The notes: generated by a model from the sequence alone, not told the origin. Positions 34,214 to 43,691 are shown, numbered from the stretch's first letter. The stretch: 64,000 nucleotides of DNA from Okeanomitos corallinicola TIOX110 (GCF_038050375.1 NZ_CP150886.1:992001-1056000), one strand, 5' to 3'. Numbers and translations: made by a program.

Positions 34214-34987
34214 TGATACACACCTTGTATTAATAATTTAAAATTTTAAGTGTTTTAGTGCTGATTTGCTGACTACACAGCCATTAGATTACATAATTAC
34301 GCTTTAGTTGGCTAGAAAATTAATGTAGTACGAATCAATTTTTTCTAATCAGGTAATGGTGGTAAATTTACCAGTGCATTAACTACTACTCCGCTGTGAT
34401 TAAGTAGTAAGTTACAAAAAATACTCCTAGATACTTGTATATTTTCCATCAGATAATTTATACTCATATTGAGATTGCCTATTTTATTATCTAGTAGTAT
34501 AAAAAAGCAAAAGCTTAAAATTATCATTGATTCCCTGTGTTCCAATGATACAAGAACTTGCTGTGTCAGCATTCAGCTAATGCCTAACAGCTTTTAGTAG
34601 TCAGCTTTTTAAAGGTTATGTCAAAACTTACAAAGAAGGCAGGAGTGCGGAGGCAAGTGGTAGGGGTAACGAGTATCAATTAAAACTTTAATTTTAGTCT
34701 AAAGCCAGGTAAAAAGCAATAATTATACTGAGACTGCTGGCAGTGAAGTATAAAACGGCCTTGTTTCAATACCACTTTTTTAAAGGTGGATTTCTCCTGC
34801 CTTCTGCCTTCTGCCCTCTGCCTTCTGCCTTCTGACTCCTAAATTCTTACCTTGCTTTCAAAAGTTATTCTTTAAAATATAAAGTAGGAATTGATAAATT
34901 TATGTATCCTTATGTAACAAAAGTAAAGACTTTATTTGATCTGCTCCAAAATAATAAAAACTATATAGAACACTAGGTGTAAGCATT
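34214..34987. other. 774-bp intergenic region
   Basis: AT-rich DNA upstream of both the sucC-like gene and the plus-strand gene at 34988. A 75-codon minus-strand frame (34345-34572) ending NALVNLPPLPD lacks an identifiable ribosome binding site or family and is left uncalled. Tandem heptamers occupy about 34796-34837. The promoter of the 715-residue protein should lie in the last 150 bp. I see no RNA gene. Confidence 0.4.
34796..34837. repeat. Tandem heptamers, unit CTTCTGC
   Basis: About five to six consecutive CTTCTGC units with one variant (CCTCTGC) lie between 34796 and 34837. STRR-type repeat in an intergenic region. Confidence 0.85.
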
Positions 34988-37135
34988 ATGAAAGTAGCAT
35001 TCCAACAAGAAGATATACAACTACTATCCAGTATTTTACAAGAAGAATTAATACTGGAGATGCCATCTGTTCCAGTTCTGGAGGTCAAATGTGCTGTCAC
35101 AAAAGACCAACTGATGATTCTCACTCAACACCCTCCTGGTGTATCAGTTGATACGGATAAAATTTTTACAGTCCTGGAAGAATCTCTCCAGTGGCAATCT
35201 CAATATCATGATGAAAAAATCCAACTTTATGTCAGGGTTTCAGGAGAAAAACTACCCTACTCTAAAAAATTAATTACAGTTCAAGCGAAGGAAGCACCGG
35301 AAGTTCCAGAAATTCAACTACCAGAATTCAACAACGATTTAGATCACAACGGTTCAAATGACAACGGTTCAGATGACAACGGCAGCAATAAGCAAGTAAT
35401 TTTTCCACCACTGGAAATACCTGAAATTTCACCTCCTGTTACAGAGGATATTATTGCCAATAATCCCTTTAGTTCTCTTATAGATGATGAAACATCTAAT
35501 CCTGATTTTGCTTCTTTAACTGACGAAAATATCTCAGATAATCATCACAGTTCTGATAATTCCTTTAATTCCGACACCATCCTTAGTTTTAATCGTTCCT
35601 TTGAATCAGATGTCACATTTAGCTCTGATATTTCATTATCGAATGATGATGATCTAGAAAACGAATCAGCTAATTCCTTTGAATCAGATGTTTCCTTTGG
35701 CTCTGATATTTCATTATCGAATGATGATGATCTAGAAAACGAGTCAGCTAATTCCTTTGAATCAGATGTTTCCTTTGGCTCTGATATTTCATTATCGAAT
35801 GATGATGATCTAGAAACAGAGCATGAGGAAATATATGATCCTTTTGAGGATGAAGAACATTTATCAAGCACTAAAAAACCCTTCTCACCACCACCGATAC
35901 CCATCATCGTCGGTGCAGTATTGGGAATAGCAGTGATTTTTGGTGGAGGTACTTTTTTCATGACTCGCGCCTGTATAGTTGGTCAATGTCAAGAATTACA
36001 AACGGCCGCACAATTCAAAACTGAATCTCAACAAGTGTTAAGTAAAGCCACTTCCGAGAAAGAATTAATACCATTACAACAACAACTAAATCAAGTAATT
36101 GATGGCTTAAAAACAATTCCTCAATTTTCTCCTCGTTATCAAGAAGCCCAGGAATTGACTAACAATTTTTCTCAACAGTTAACAAAAATCAATTCAGTAA
36201 TTCAGGCTTTACAAGCAGGATCTCAAGCGGAACAGAGTAGCCAAAAACCAGCCACTAGCTTAGATGAACTCCGCAGCAGACAAGCCTTATGGCGAAAAGC
36301 TATTACACCCCTAGAGTCTGTAAAATCTAGCTCCGAACTGAGTCAGATAGTAAAGACAAAACTGCCTAGCTATAAAAACAACTTACAGACCATTAATAAG
36401 CAACTACTAACAGAAGAAGCTTGGCAGAAAAAATTAGCCACAGCCAAAACCGTAGCCGATGCAGCCATCAAACGCCAAGCTGCTGCTAGATCAGCTAACG
36501 ACTGGCAAAGGGTAGAATTTGGGTGGAAAGGAGCCGTCAACACTTTAAAAAGCATCCCCAACACTAGCACAGCATACACAGAAGCCCAAACCCTGTTAAT
36601 AGATTATCAACAGAAACTGACCTTAGCTCGTAATACTGCGGGAAGAGAAACAAGGGCAGTCCAGAATTATCAACAAGCCACTAGCTTTGCTAATCAGGCT
36701 AAAACCTATGAGAATAAAAATCAATGGCAATCAGCAGTATTATCTTGGGAGCAAGCTGTAAAGACGGCTCAACAAGTTTCTCAAGACAGTTTACAATACA
36801 GTCAAGCGCAAGCACTCATAGAACCATATTCAATTGCTCTGGCACAGGCAAAAGAAAAATTCCAACTCTATGGAAATTTAGACCAAACTCGCGCTGATTT
36901 GAACAGTACCTGTGTAAATGGAATACGTTTTTGTAACTTCACCATTGAAAATGGCCGGATTATCGTCCGGTTGACTGCGGATTATGACCAAAGATTATTA
37001 AGTGGTAGTCCTGAATTACAAAATCATTTCAGTACCTTACAACAGGCTTTAGGGGTAATTAGCGAGAATTCTAATCTACCTGTATTTCTCTACAATTCTC
37101 AAGGACAGGAAAGGTACATGAAGAATCCGCAATAA
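34988..37135 (+). CDS. Large membrane-anchored protein with acidic 26-residue repeats
   Basis: 715 residues of unknown function. An N-terminal domain (about 1-100, MKVAFQQEDIQLLSSILQEE) is of a type I do not recognise. An acidic Ser/Asn/Asp-rich linker holds three 26-residue repeats (SFESDVSFGSDISLSNDDD plus LENESAN) at about 204-281. One transmembrane helix follows at about 306-325 (IPIIVGAVLGIAVIFGGGTF). A long helical/coiled-coil region (about 335-640) with AxxLIxxYQxKL-like periodicity ends in a small C-terminal domain. The design, with a soluble head, a disordered acidic arm, a membrane anchor and a long coil, suggests a structural or tethering protein. That is inference. Confidence 0.75.
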   Translation: MKVAFQQEDIQLLSSILQEELILEMPSVPVLEVKCAVTKDQLMILTQHPPGVSVDTDKIFTVLEESLQWQSQYHDEKIQLYVRVSGEKLPYSKKLITVQAKEAPEVPEIQLPEFNNDLDHNGSNDNGSDDNGSNKQVIFPPLEIPEISPPVTEDIIANNPFSSLIDDETSNPDFASLTDENISDNHHSSDNSFNSDTILSFNRSFESDVTFSSDISLSNDDDLENESANSFESDVSFGSDISLSNDDDLENESANSFESDVSFGSDISLSNDDDLETEHEEIYDPFEDEEHLSSTKKPFSPPPIPIIVGAVLGIAVIFGGGTFFMTRACIVGQCQELQTAAQFKTESQQVLSKATSEKELIPLQQQLNQVIDGLKTIPQFSPRYQEAQELTNNFSQQLTKINSVIQALQAGSQAEQSSQKPATSLDELRSRQALWRKAITPLESVKSSSELSQIVKTKLPSYKNNLQTINKQLLTEEAWQKKLATAKTVADAAIKRQAAARSANDWQRVEFGWKGAVNTLKSIPNTSTAYTEAQTLLIDYQQKLTLARNTAGRETRAVQNYQQATSFANQAKTYENKNQWQSAVLSWEQAVKTAQQVSQDSLQYSQAQALIEPYSIALAQAKEKFQLYGNLDQTRADLNSTCVNGIRFCNFTIENGRIIVRLTADYDQRLLSGSPELQNHFSTLQQALGVISENSNLPVFLYNSQGQERYMKNPQ
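35597..35830 (+). repeat. Three tandem 78-bp repeats in frame
   Basis: Units start at 35597, 35675 and 35753. Units 2 and 3 are nearly identical, unit 1 differs at a few positions, and unit 3 diverges at its end. Each encodes 26 residues, so copy number change keeps the frame. Confidence 0.92.
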
Positions 37136-37153
37136 TTTGTAATTACTAATTCC

Positions 37154-38056
37154 CTATATTCCTAAATGATTTTGTAGTGCTTGACGCATTTTAGCAACAG
37201 GGACTTCTTCCCTTTGCAACCAAATTTTTAATGCTGCTGCACCTTGTTGAACTAGCATTTCTAAACCATCAATAATCACGGCACCTTGTTGTGCTGCTAG
37301 GTGTAAAAATTTTGTAGGTTTGGGGATGTAAATTAAATCATAGGCGATCGCACCCGCTGGTAATTTCTCCATTTCCTCAGCACTTAAAGGAGATTGATCT
37401 ACATGAGGATACATTCCCACAGGAGTAGAATTTACTAACAAGTCAGCTTGAGAAATTAAGTTTGGTAATTCTTCCCAATTATGAACTTGAAACTTATCTA
37501 TAAAGGGTGAATTTTCCCAACTTTGACGAAAATCTTTTAACTTATATATATTTCTTCCTACTACATGAATCTCTGAAAAACCTAGCTGAATACAACCTGC
37601 AACAACCGCTCTAGCAGCACCACCATTTCCTAAAATAACTGCTTTTTTTTGACTCCAATTTTGTTGATAAGTAGTTTGTAAAGGAGCAATAAAACCTTCT
37701 ACATCGGTATTTGTTCCCACCCATTTGTCACCCTGACGAGTCACAGTATTAACTGCACCGATAGCTTCAGCAACGGGAGAAATTTCTGATAATAAAGGGA
37801 TGATAGTTTGTTTGTGGGGAATAGTCACACTAAAACCAACCACACCCATAGCAGCAAAACCTGCGATCGCAATTTCTAAATTTTCTGGTGCAATAGGAAA
37901 AGGTAAATAAACATAATCTAATCCCAAATTACTCAACGCTGCATTGTGCATCAAAGGTGAAAGGGAATGTTCTATGGGATGGCCAATAACTCCCAGTAAT
38001 TGAGATTTTCCAGTAATTTGCTGACAAAAATTATGATCTTGGTTATTCATCATCAC
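37154..38056 (-). CDS. aroE: Shikimate dehydrogenase
   Basis: 300 residues (the first Mets are alternative starts). The shikimate-binding N-domain shows GVIGHPIEHSLSPLMHNAAL, GFSVTIPHKQ with the catalytic Lys, and the Asp in GTNTDVEGF. The NADP Rossmann motif is VILGNGGAARAVV. VNSTPVGMYP and DLIYIPKPTKFL complete the family pattern. It reduces 3-dehydroshikimate to shikimate in aromatic amino acid synthesis. Confidence 0.97.
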   Translation of the reverse strand: MMMNNQDHNFCQQITGKSQLLGVIGHPIEHSLSPLMHNAALSNLGLDYVYLPFPIAPENLEIAIAGFAAMGVVGFSVTIPHKQTIIPLLSEISPVAEAIGAVNTVTRQGDKWVGTNTDVEGFIAPLQTTYQQNWSQKKAVILGNGGAARAVVAGCIQLGFSEIHVVGRNIYKLKDFRQSWENSPFIDKFQVHNWEELPNLISQADLLVNSTPVGMYPHVDQSPLSAEEMEKLPAGAIAYDLIYIPKPTKFLHLAAQQGAVIIDGLEMLVQQGAAALKIWLQREEVPVAKMRQALQNHLGI

Positions 38057-38077
38057 AGAGATTGCAAAAATTAGTTA

Positions 38078-38210
38078 TAAGTACCCAAGCAAAATTAATT
38101 TAACATATTGAGTGAAAACAAAAACGTCTGTATTCCTTAGCTGTTCCCTGTTAAGAGTTCCCTGTTCCCTCTCCCAAATATAAAATTTATTTTGCACGAC
38201 TACTTATAGC
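38078..38210. mobile_element. MITE-like element, family A copy 1
   Basis: Terminal inverted repeats: left TATAAGTACCCAAGCAAAAT and right, on the other strand, TATAAGTAGTCGTGCAAAAT, each continuing into (A/T)AATTT. The interior holds short GTTCCCT heptamers. A second copy with the same termini is at 46965-47092. There is no coding capacity. Both copies end in TA, suggesting a TA target, but flanking duplications cannot be proven by eye. Confidence 0.72.
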
Positions 38211-38326
38211 AGGTGACTGGTGACTGGGTTAAAAGTCTGTTTGTATCTGAGTCTTATGATCAGTTAATGTCCTAACCGCCCTGTCTATTGCTATAACTAA
38301 AATTATACTTAATTAAAGTCAAAATC

Positions 38327-38802
38327 ATGGGGATTTTAGCTATTGGAGATATACAAGGTTGTGCTACTGCTGACGTTCCGGTGGTGAAAAAACCCTTGCT
38401 TCCTACTCCAAAACATTAAAATTAATAGATATTCCTGCATCCCATTGGGACTTTTTAGAAAATACTTGTTTAGACTTTTGGGAAACAGATACTCATTTTT
38501 TTGTTCATGCTAATGTTTACCCCCATAAACCATTAAATCAACAACCAGAATATATGTTATTTTGGGGAGGTTTTGAAGACGCAACTCCTCATGATTCTGG
38601 TAAAAAAATGGTTTGTGGTCATACATCACAAACGAGTGGTTTTCCTAATGATTTAGGTTCTGCTATTTGTATAGATACTTGGGTAGATGGATTAGGTTGG
38701 TTAACTTGTTTAGATGTCACTAATGGAGAAATTTGGCAAGCTAACCAAAAAGGTAAAAAACGCCAAGGTTATTTATCATCAACTGAGTTTTTAATTAAAT
38801 AA
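38327..38802 (+). pseudogene. Remnant of a PP2A-like serine/threonine phosphatase gene
   Basis: The intact start MGILAIGDIQGC (38327 onward) is the metallophosphatase GD-x-H/Q-G motif. The body is then missing. From 38380, in another frame, the C-terminal third resumes as GGEKTLASYSKTLKLIDIPA, then HWDFLENTC, FVHANVYPHKPL and MVCGHTSQTSGFP, and ends at 38802. An internal deletion of most of the catalytic domain plus a frameshift makes it non-functional. The intact family is found in many cyanobacteria. Confidence 0.87.
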
Positions 38803-38875
38803 AATAGCCCAGTTGTATTAAACAACCAGGCATAATAGGAAACATTAAACTACTACCACCAAATCATCATTAATT

Positions 38876-39316
38876 TTAACCAAGATTGATTTTTACAACC
38901 TTATTCTTTTCTTCCACCAACTTAGGCAAAGTCAGATGTAAAATACCATCTTTGTAGTCAGCCGTAACTTTAGTATTTTGAACGGCTACAGGTAAAGGAA
39001 TTACCCGTTGAAACCGACCATAATAAAATTCACTTCTGGTTTTTGTTTTATCTTCTGCATCATGTTGGAATTTACGTTCTCCACTGATAGAAACAGAATC
39101 TTCTGTAACTTGAATATCTAAATCTTTAGCTTCCATGCCAGGAATTTCTAATCTGAGGATTACCGCATCATCAGTTTCTGTCATTTCCGCAGCAGGAATT
39201 CTGGCAACATTAGTTAAATCTTTTAAAGTAGCTGGTACAAAATCTTCAAATAGACGATTAACACTACGTTCTAGAGTGTCAATTTCTTTCCAGGGGTTGT
39301 AACGAATGAGTGTCAT
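38876..39316 (-). CDS. hspA: Small heat-shock protein of the Hsp20 family
   Basis: 146 residues. The alpha-crystallin domain spans about 38-140: IPAAEMTETDDAVILRLEIPGM, SISGERKF, and the C-terminal IxI/V-type tail near VVKINLG. The N-terminus MTLIRYNPWKEIDTLERSVN is typical of cyanobacterial HspA, an ATP-independent holdase that protects thylakoid and soluble proteins. A GAGGT ribosome binding site precedes the ATG. The 294-bp upstream gap (39317-39610) is AT-rich; I found no CIRCE element in it. Confidence 0.95.
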   Translation of the reverse strand: MTLIRYNPWKEIDTLERSVNRLFEDFVPATLKDLTNVARIPAAEMTETDDAVILRLEIPGMEAKDLDIQVTEDSVSISGERKFQHDAEDKTKTRSEFYYGRFQRVIPLPVAVQNTKVTADYKDGILHLTLPKLVEEKNKVVKINLG

Positions 39317-39610
39317 ATACTTGTACCTCTATATTGTTAGGTGTTCGTTGCTTGAGTTGTTTATTTAACTCTTTGATTATTATCTTAGGAATGTTTGAAA
39401 ATAATGTAAATTCGGTTTTTATCACTTATGAAATGATAATTACCGTACCAATATTTTTGTAGATAAATGTTTTCGGTTTCCACGAATATTTATAGTTCGG
39501 TTAACCCTAAAACTAAAAATTAACAACTGAAAATTAAACCAGATCCCTATCCAATTAATAACTAGACTGCTATTCTAAAAGTATTAACAATACTTAACAT
39601 TAATCCTGAT
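39317..39610. promoter_or_regulatory. Divergent promoter gap between hspA and the hydrolase
   Basis: 294 bp shared upstream region for hspA (minus) and the alpha/beta hydrolase (plus). It must contain both promoters. No heat-shock operator or other named motif was recognised. Confidence 0.4.
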
Positions 39611-40522
39611 ATGCAAACAGTCATAGCACCCTCCACAACTCCCATTCCCGGACAATACTGGCAATGGAGAGGACATAATATTTACTACGTAAAAGCAGGA
39701 GATCCACACCCCCAGCGTCCATCTTTACTTTTAGTACATGGTTTTGGTGCTTCCACTGACCACTGGCGAAAAAATATCACTGAACTTTGCCAAGATTTTC
39801 AAGTATTCGCTATTGACCTTTTAGGCTTTGGCAGATCAGAAAAAGCTAAATTAGAGTACAGTGGGCAATTATGGCGGGAACAACTGCGAGATTTTATTAG
39901 TGAAGTTATTGGTGAAAAAACAGTAGTAGCGGGTAATTCCCTTGGTGGTTATGCTTGTTTGTGTGTGGGTGCAGAATATCCTGATCTTGTTGCTGGGGTA
40001 GTATTACTTAATAGTGCGGGGCCTTTTTCTGAAGTAGAAACTGTAAAAACCCAAATTCAACCAACCCAAAATCCTGTACAAAAACTGATTGGTAAAACCT
40101 TTAAATGGACTTTTAAACAACGTTTATTTCAGGCTGTATTATTTCAATATCTGCGTCAACGTTGGGTAATTCGTCGTACTTTGGAAAAGGTTTATTTAGA
40201 TAAAACTGCAATTACCGATCAATTAGTTACAGAAATTCAACGTCCAGCTTTTGATCAAGGTGCTTTAGATGTGTTTGTTTCTGTTTTTAGCACTCCTCAA
40301 GGGGAAAAGGTGGATGTTTTACTCCAAAAATTAACCTGTCCTTTATTGTTGTTATGGGGTGAAGGTGATCCTTGGATGAAAGCACGGGAACGTTCGCAAA
40401 AATTCCATCAATATTATCCCCAATTAACAGAACATTTTATCAATGCTGGTCATTGTCCCCATGATGAAGCACCAGATCAAATAAACTCTCTGTTCCGAGA
40501 TTGGGTTTTATCAATTAATTAG
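39611..40522 (+). CDS. Alpha/beta hydrolase
   Basis: 303 residues. The oxyanion segment is LLVHGFGASTDHWRKN, the nucleophile elbow VVAGNSLGGYAC, the Asp in LLLWGEGDPWMKAR and the His in INAGHCPHDEAPDQIN, a complete catalytic triad. The opening IPGQYWQWRGHNIYYVKAGD is characteristic of the cyanobacterial/plastid hydrolase group related to pheophytinase- and haloalkane-like enzymes. The substrate is unknown. It is followed by a MITE-like element. Confidence 0.9.
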   Translation: MQTVIAPSTTPIPGQYWQWRGHNIYYVKAGDPHPQRPSLLLVHGFGASTDHWRKNITELCQDFQVFAIDLLGFGRSEKAKLEYSGQLWREQLRDFISEVIGEKTVVAGNSLGGYACLCVGAEYPDLVAGVVLLNSAGPFSEVETVKTQIQPTQNPVQKLIGKTFKWTFKQRLFQAVLFQYLRQRWVIRRTLEKVYLDKTAITDQLVTEIQRPAFDQGALDVFVSVFSTPQGEKVDVLLQKLTCPLLLLWGEGDPWMKARERSQKFHQYYPQLTEHFINAGHCPHDEAPDQINSLFRDWVLSIN

Positions 40523-40524
40523 TT

Positions 40525-40633
40525 GTAGGGTGCGTTAGCTGTAGGGTGCGTTAGCGATAGCGTAACGCACCATTATCAAAATATCATTATCAAAATTTTA
40601 GTGCGTTACAAACTTCGTTCTAACAAACCCGAC
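40525..40633. mobile_element. MITE-like element, family B copy 1
   Basis: It begins GTAGGGTGCGTTA (the first 16 bp are tandemly duplicated, at 40525 and 40541), contains the palindrome GTTAGCGATAGCGTAAC, and ends TAACAAACCCGAC, an imperfect inverse of the start. It shares its body with 52585-52663, including TGCGTTAC...AACTTCGTTCTAACA. No coding capacity. Confidence 0.8.
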
Positions 40634-40655
40634 GAATATGTAAATTGTAAATATT

Positions 40656-41372
40656 CTATTTAACTACATAGGATTTGATTTTTTCTTCTAGTTGACTATT
40701 AATAATTTCTTTACCTATTTCTGGTTTTTCTAAATTCACTCTCACAAAGTTTGTACTATCTGTCCCTGTGAATTTTTTATCTTGGTTGGAGTCTTTGATA
40801 ATTTTAATTAAAATGGCATTTTCACTGGGGATAATTTCCCAATTTATCAGTTGAGTGTTATTAGGTGTTACCTGTTGTAGATTTTTACCAGATAAATCAG
40901 AAGTATAACCGATGATGCCATCTTGGTTATTCAGTTTATTATCGTTATTGGTATCTTGATCAATAATTTGATATGACCAAAATTTTGTAGCTGGTTGATC
41001 TTTTGGTTTTATTTCTAATAATTTATATGCTTTAATAATTGCTTTTTTATCTAATAAAAGATGGGATTCACCACTTTTTTGATTATAAAAAATCATGTTA
41101 TAGGTTTTATTTTCTCTTTCATAGGAACGAGAGAGATTTAAGTCAATATTTGTATCTTGTTCTTGATCAGGTAAATTTACAGGAATCATGATATGGTCTG
41201 ATGATTGCTGAATTATTAAATCACCATAGGTAATATTGTCGGGATTGTTAAATATATTGATATTATTTACTGGTTTTTGCTGAGGATTTTCAGCTTTGTT
41301 CGCTTCACAAGACACAGCAAGAATAGATAAAGTAATTGCTGTCAGAGTTTTTTGGATATTGGAGATTTTCAT
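40656..41372 (-). CDS. Lipoprotein with two EF-hand-like calcium loops
   Basis: 238 residues. The signal peptide ends in the lipobox LAVSC (Cys about 22), so the protein is probably lipid-anchored. Two loops fit the DxNxDxxxxxxD calcium pattern: DTNNDNKLNNQD (about 142-153) and DSNQDKKFTGTD (about 198-209). The rest is a beta-rich domain that I do not recognise. Residues near INWEIIPSENAILIKIIKDS lead directly into the second loop. It may be a surface or periplasmic Ca2+-dependent structural protein; this is inference. Confidence 0.72.
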   Translation of the reverse strand: MKISNIQKTLTAITLSILAVSCEANKAENPQQKPVNNINIFNNPDNITYGDLIIQQSSDHIMIPVNLPDQEQDTNIDLNLSRSYERENKTYNMIFYNQKSGESHLLLDKKAIIKAYKLLEIKPKDQPATKFWSYQIIDQDTNNDNKLNNQDGIIGYTSDLSGKNLQQVTPNNTQLINWEIIPSENAILIKIIKDSNQDKKFTGTDSTNFVRVNLEKPEIGKEIINSQLEEKIKSYVVK

Positions 41373-41802
41373 TCAGTTTAAAATTAAGTCTTTCCCTAAA
41401 TATCTAAACATCTAAAAACCTGATCAGGGTTGACCAGGTTTTAGCGAATTAGAATTTCCAAATTGTTTAGATTAAGTAAGTGATTGAAAGTCAATAACTA
41501 GGGTGGACATTAAAACTACAAGTTCAGCATTTTTACGTTTTTCCGTTTTAGGATTTGGCGCGACTATTAAGTCGGAATGCCACTTTTTGATATTAGATGC
41601 TAAATCTTGCTTGGGCTTCTGACAGGGGACACTTTGGTCATTGCCCGGTTGGTTGTTTTTGTTCTGTGTCCTTACATATTTAATCTAACATCTCCTAATG
41701 CAAATGCAATTACTTATTTACTAAACTTGATGTTTTGTTGCAATTAGCAATATTGGTAATGGGTAATTGAATTATTTATCACCCACTCACCCACTCACCA
41801 AA
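41373..41802. other. 430-bp intergenic region with a possible gene relic
   Basis: Contains the terminator at 41414-41442. It also contains an open minus-strand frame (41684 down to 41472, 71 codons, no ATG) whose C-terminal part, SDLIVAPNPKTEKRKNAELV followed by VLMSTLVIDFQS, looks protein-like. With no start codon, it may be the 3' relic of a lost gene. I cannot name a family. Confidence 0.35.
41414..41442 (-). terminator. Probable rho-independent terminator
   Basis: AAAACCTG (41415-41422) pairs with CAGGTTTT (41435-41442), with an inner TCA/TGA extension and U-rich closing on the minus strand. It lies downstream of the minus-strand aldo/keto reductase, though 360 bp beyond its stop. Confidence 0.5.
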
Positions 41803-42762
41803 TTACCACTCCCACATAATTCCTGTATTGTCGAAATGATCGGTAACGATGCGGCCGATATTGTCTATTTGGCTGATATCTTCGGGAGAAAGTTTGATTT
41901 CTCCGGCTTTGGCGTTGTCTTGTGCTTGTTGGGGATATCTTGCACCGGCGATCGCATTTGTTTGAGGTTGGGCAATTAACCAAGCTAATGCTAACTGTGC
42001 TAAACTACAGTTATACTTTTTAGCTATGGGTCTAAGTTTATCTAAAGCTTGTTGAGCGCGTTCAAAATTTTCGCCTTGAAATAATCTGTTTTTAGCTCGG
42101 TTATCTTCTGGGGGAGATTGATGTCCTGCTGCAAATTTGCCAGTTAATAAACCTTGGGATAGAGGTGAATAAGCCAAAATAGAGATATTGTTTTCCACAC
42201 AATAGGGCATGGTATCTGTTTCTACATTGCGCCAAAATAGGGAGTAAGCTGGTTGTAAACTATCAATGCGTCCATATTGGGCAGCTTCTGCTAGTTGTTC
42301 ACGAGAGAAGTTAGAAACACCGATAGCGTGAATTTTACCTTGTTCTTTGAGGTGGTTTAAGGCGCTCATGGTTTCTTCGATAGGGACAATTTCACTGTTA
42401 AAAGCACCAGATGGCCAATGAATTTGGTAAAGGTCTATATAGTCAGTGTTAAGATTTTTGAGGGAACGTTCACAAGCTTCTATGACTTGTTGATATTTGA
42501 GATGACGGACAAAAACTTTAGTTGCATATTCCACGCGATCGCGCACATCTGACAAAGCTTGAGCTACAATCTGTTCAGAATGTCCATCACCATAAACCTC
42601 TGCGGTATCTATAGTTGTAATTCCGTTCTCGTAAGCAGCACGAATGGTTTTAATTGAGTCTGCATCTTCAATTCCCACCCACATTCTTTTTCCTGCTTGC
42701 CAAGTTCCCATTAAAATAGGGGTAATTTTGACGGTAGATGTACCTAATGTGCGTTTTTCCAT
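41803..42762 (-). CDS. Aldo/keto reductase
   Basis: 319 residues from the ATG at 42762 (MEKRTLGTSTVKITPILMGT); a longer frame to 42828 is unlikely. Catalytic-tetrad positions can be seen: Asp in GITTIDTAEVYGDG with its Tyr, Lys in VEYATKVFV, and His in YQIHWPS. The NADPH-binding segment is NAIAGARYPQQAQDN near the C-terminus. It belongs to the AKR family of monomeric TIM-barrel oxidoreductases; the substrate is not predictable. Confidence 0.94.
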   Translation of the reverse strand: MEKRTLGTSTVKITPILMGTWQAGKRMWVGIEDADSIKTIRAAYENGITTIDTAEVYGDGHSEQIVAQALSDVRDRVEYATKVFVRHLKYQQVIEACERSLKNLNTDYIDLYQIHWPSGAFNSEIVPIEETMSALNHLKEQGKIHAIGVSNFSREQLAEAAQYGRIDSLQPAYSLFWRNVETDTMPYCVENNISILAYSPLSQGLLTGKFAAGHQSPPEDNRAKNRLFQGENFERAQQALDKLRPIAKKYNCSLAQLALAWLIAQPQTNAIAGARYPQQAQDNAKAGEIKLSPEDISQIDNIGRIVTDHFDNTGIMWEW

Positions 42763-42900
42763 AATTTTTTCTCTGTTTTCTCTAAATTTTTTATTTTTTG
42801 CACCTGTTACAGTGATGAGGAAACCCAATCAACTTTTAACCTGATTACCTGTGATTTGTCATCTATCATCTGTATCAAAACCACATTAAAGTTAAATTAA

Positions 42901-43500
42901 ATGCTCATGGAAATGACTACTACTGTTCATGCTCTCAAAGAATGGGCTATAGCTGTAAATGCTTTGGAAAGCGGCCAAGCAATTATGTTACTGCGTAAAG
43001 GCGGTATCAATGAACAGGGGGGAAGTTTTAGGGTTGCCCATGAACAGGTTTTACTTTACCCTACTTATGAGCATCAACAGTCTTTTATGCTCAAGGATGA
43101 ATATTCTAACCTGGTTTTTCCAGTTACATCAGGATGGCATCCAGAAACAATTTCTATCAGTAGTTGGGCAGAAATTACAGATATTTTACCAGTTGCAGAT
43201 AAGTCTGTTGTGAATGAATTATTGCCTTTTCATATTTGGAATGAGCATTTTATTAGCGATCGCCTAAAATGGAAAGCTAGTAAACCTTTATTTGTGCTGT
43301 TATTACGAACTTATAAACTACCTCAAGTACAGCATATTCCTTATTCACCTAAATATGGTGGTTGTAAATCTTGGATTGATTTATATGAACAGGTAGAATT
43401 AGAAGGTTCAGAACCTGTTTTATCTGATCATGTTTATGATCAATTAGTTAAGGATATTTATGGAATTATTGGCGATCGCTTATATGCTGTATCTTATTAA
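42901..43500 (+). CDS. DUF1802 family protein
   Basis: 199 residues, possibly starting at the second Met. ALKEWAIAVNALESGQAIML, LRKGGI, FLLYPTYEHQ-like (VLLYPTYEHQQ) and a later RTYKLPQ and YGGCKSWIDL are the DUF1802 pattern. The family is widespread in cyanobacteria and some archaea with no assigned function. There is no membrane segment or signal peptide. Divergent from the aldo/keto reductase. Confidence 0.85.
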   Translation: MLMEMTTTVHALKEWAIAVNALESGQAIMLLRKGGINEQGGSFRVAHEQVLLYPTYEHQQSFMLKDEYSNLVFPVTSGWHPETISISSWAEITDILPVADKSVVNELLPFHIWNEHFISDRLKWKASKPLFVLLLRTYKLPQVQHIPYSPKYGGCKSWIDLYEQVELEGSEPVLSDHVYDQLVKDIYGIIGDRLYAVSY

Positions 43501-43559
43501 AGATAGTCAATGATGAAAACTTTTCTAGGGACGTTAAACGCAACGCCTCTACAGTGTCT

Positions 43560-43659
43560 ATACAGCAGATTGCAGATCAATAAGGTACATAATCAAAATT
43601 GAAACCTAGACACCAAGCTAGTTTCACTCCTGACTCCTGACTCCTGAATTCTGCTGTAT
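43560..43659. mobile_element. Short element with ATACAGCAG inverted ends
   Basis: ATACAGCAGATT at 43560-43571 is mirrored by AATTCTGCTGTAT at 43647-43659. The interior includes CTCCTGA heptamers (three units near 43626-43646). It is a candidate 100-bp non-coding inverted-repeat element between DUF1802 and the FHA gene. Confidence 0.5.
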
Positions 43660-43691
43660 CAATTAATGACAATTGTCAACGCCAGATTTGT

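Noticed and set aside
34345-34572. 75-codon minus-strand frame in the sucC upstream region
   Set aside because: No ribosome binding site or family recognised; kept only as part of the intergenic note.
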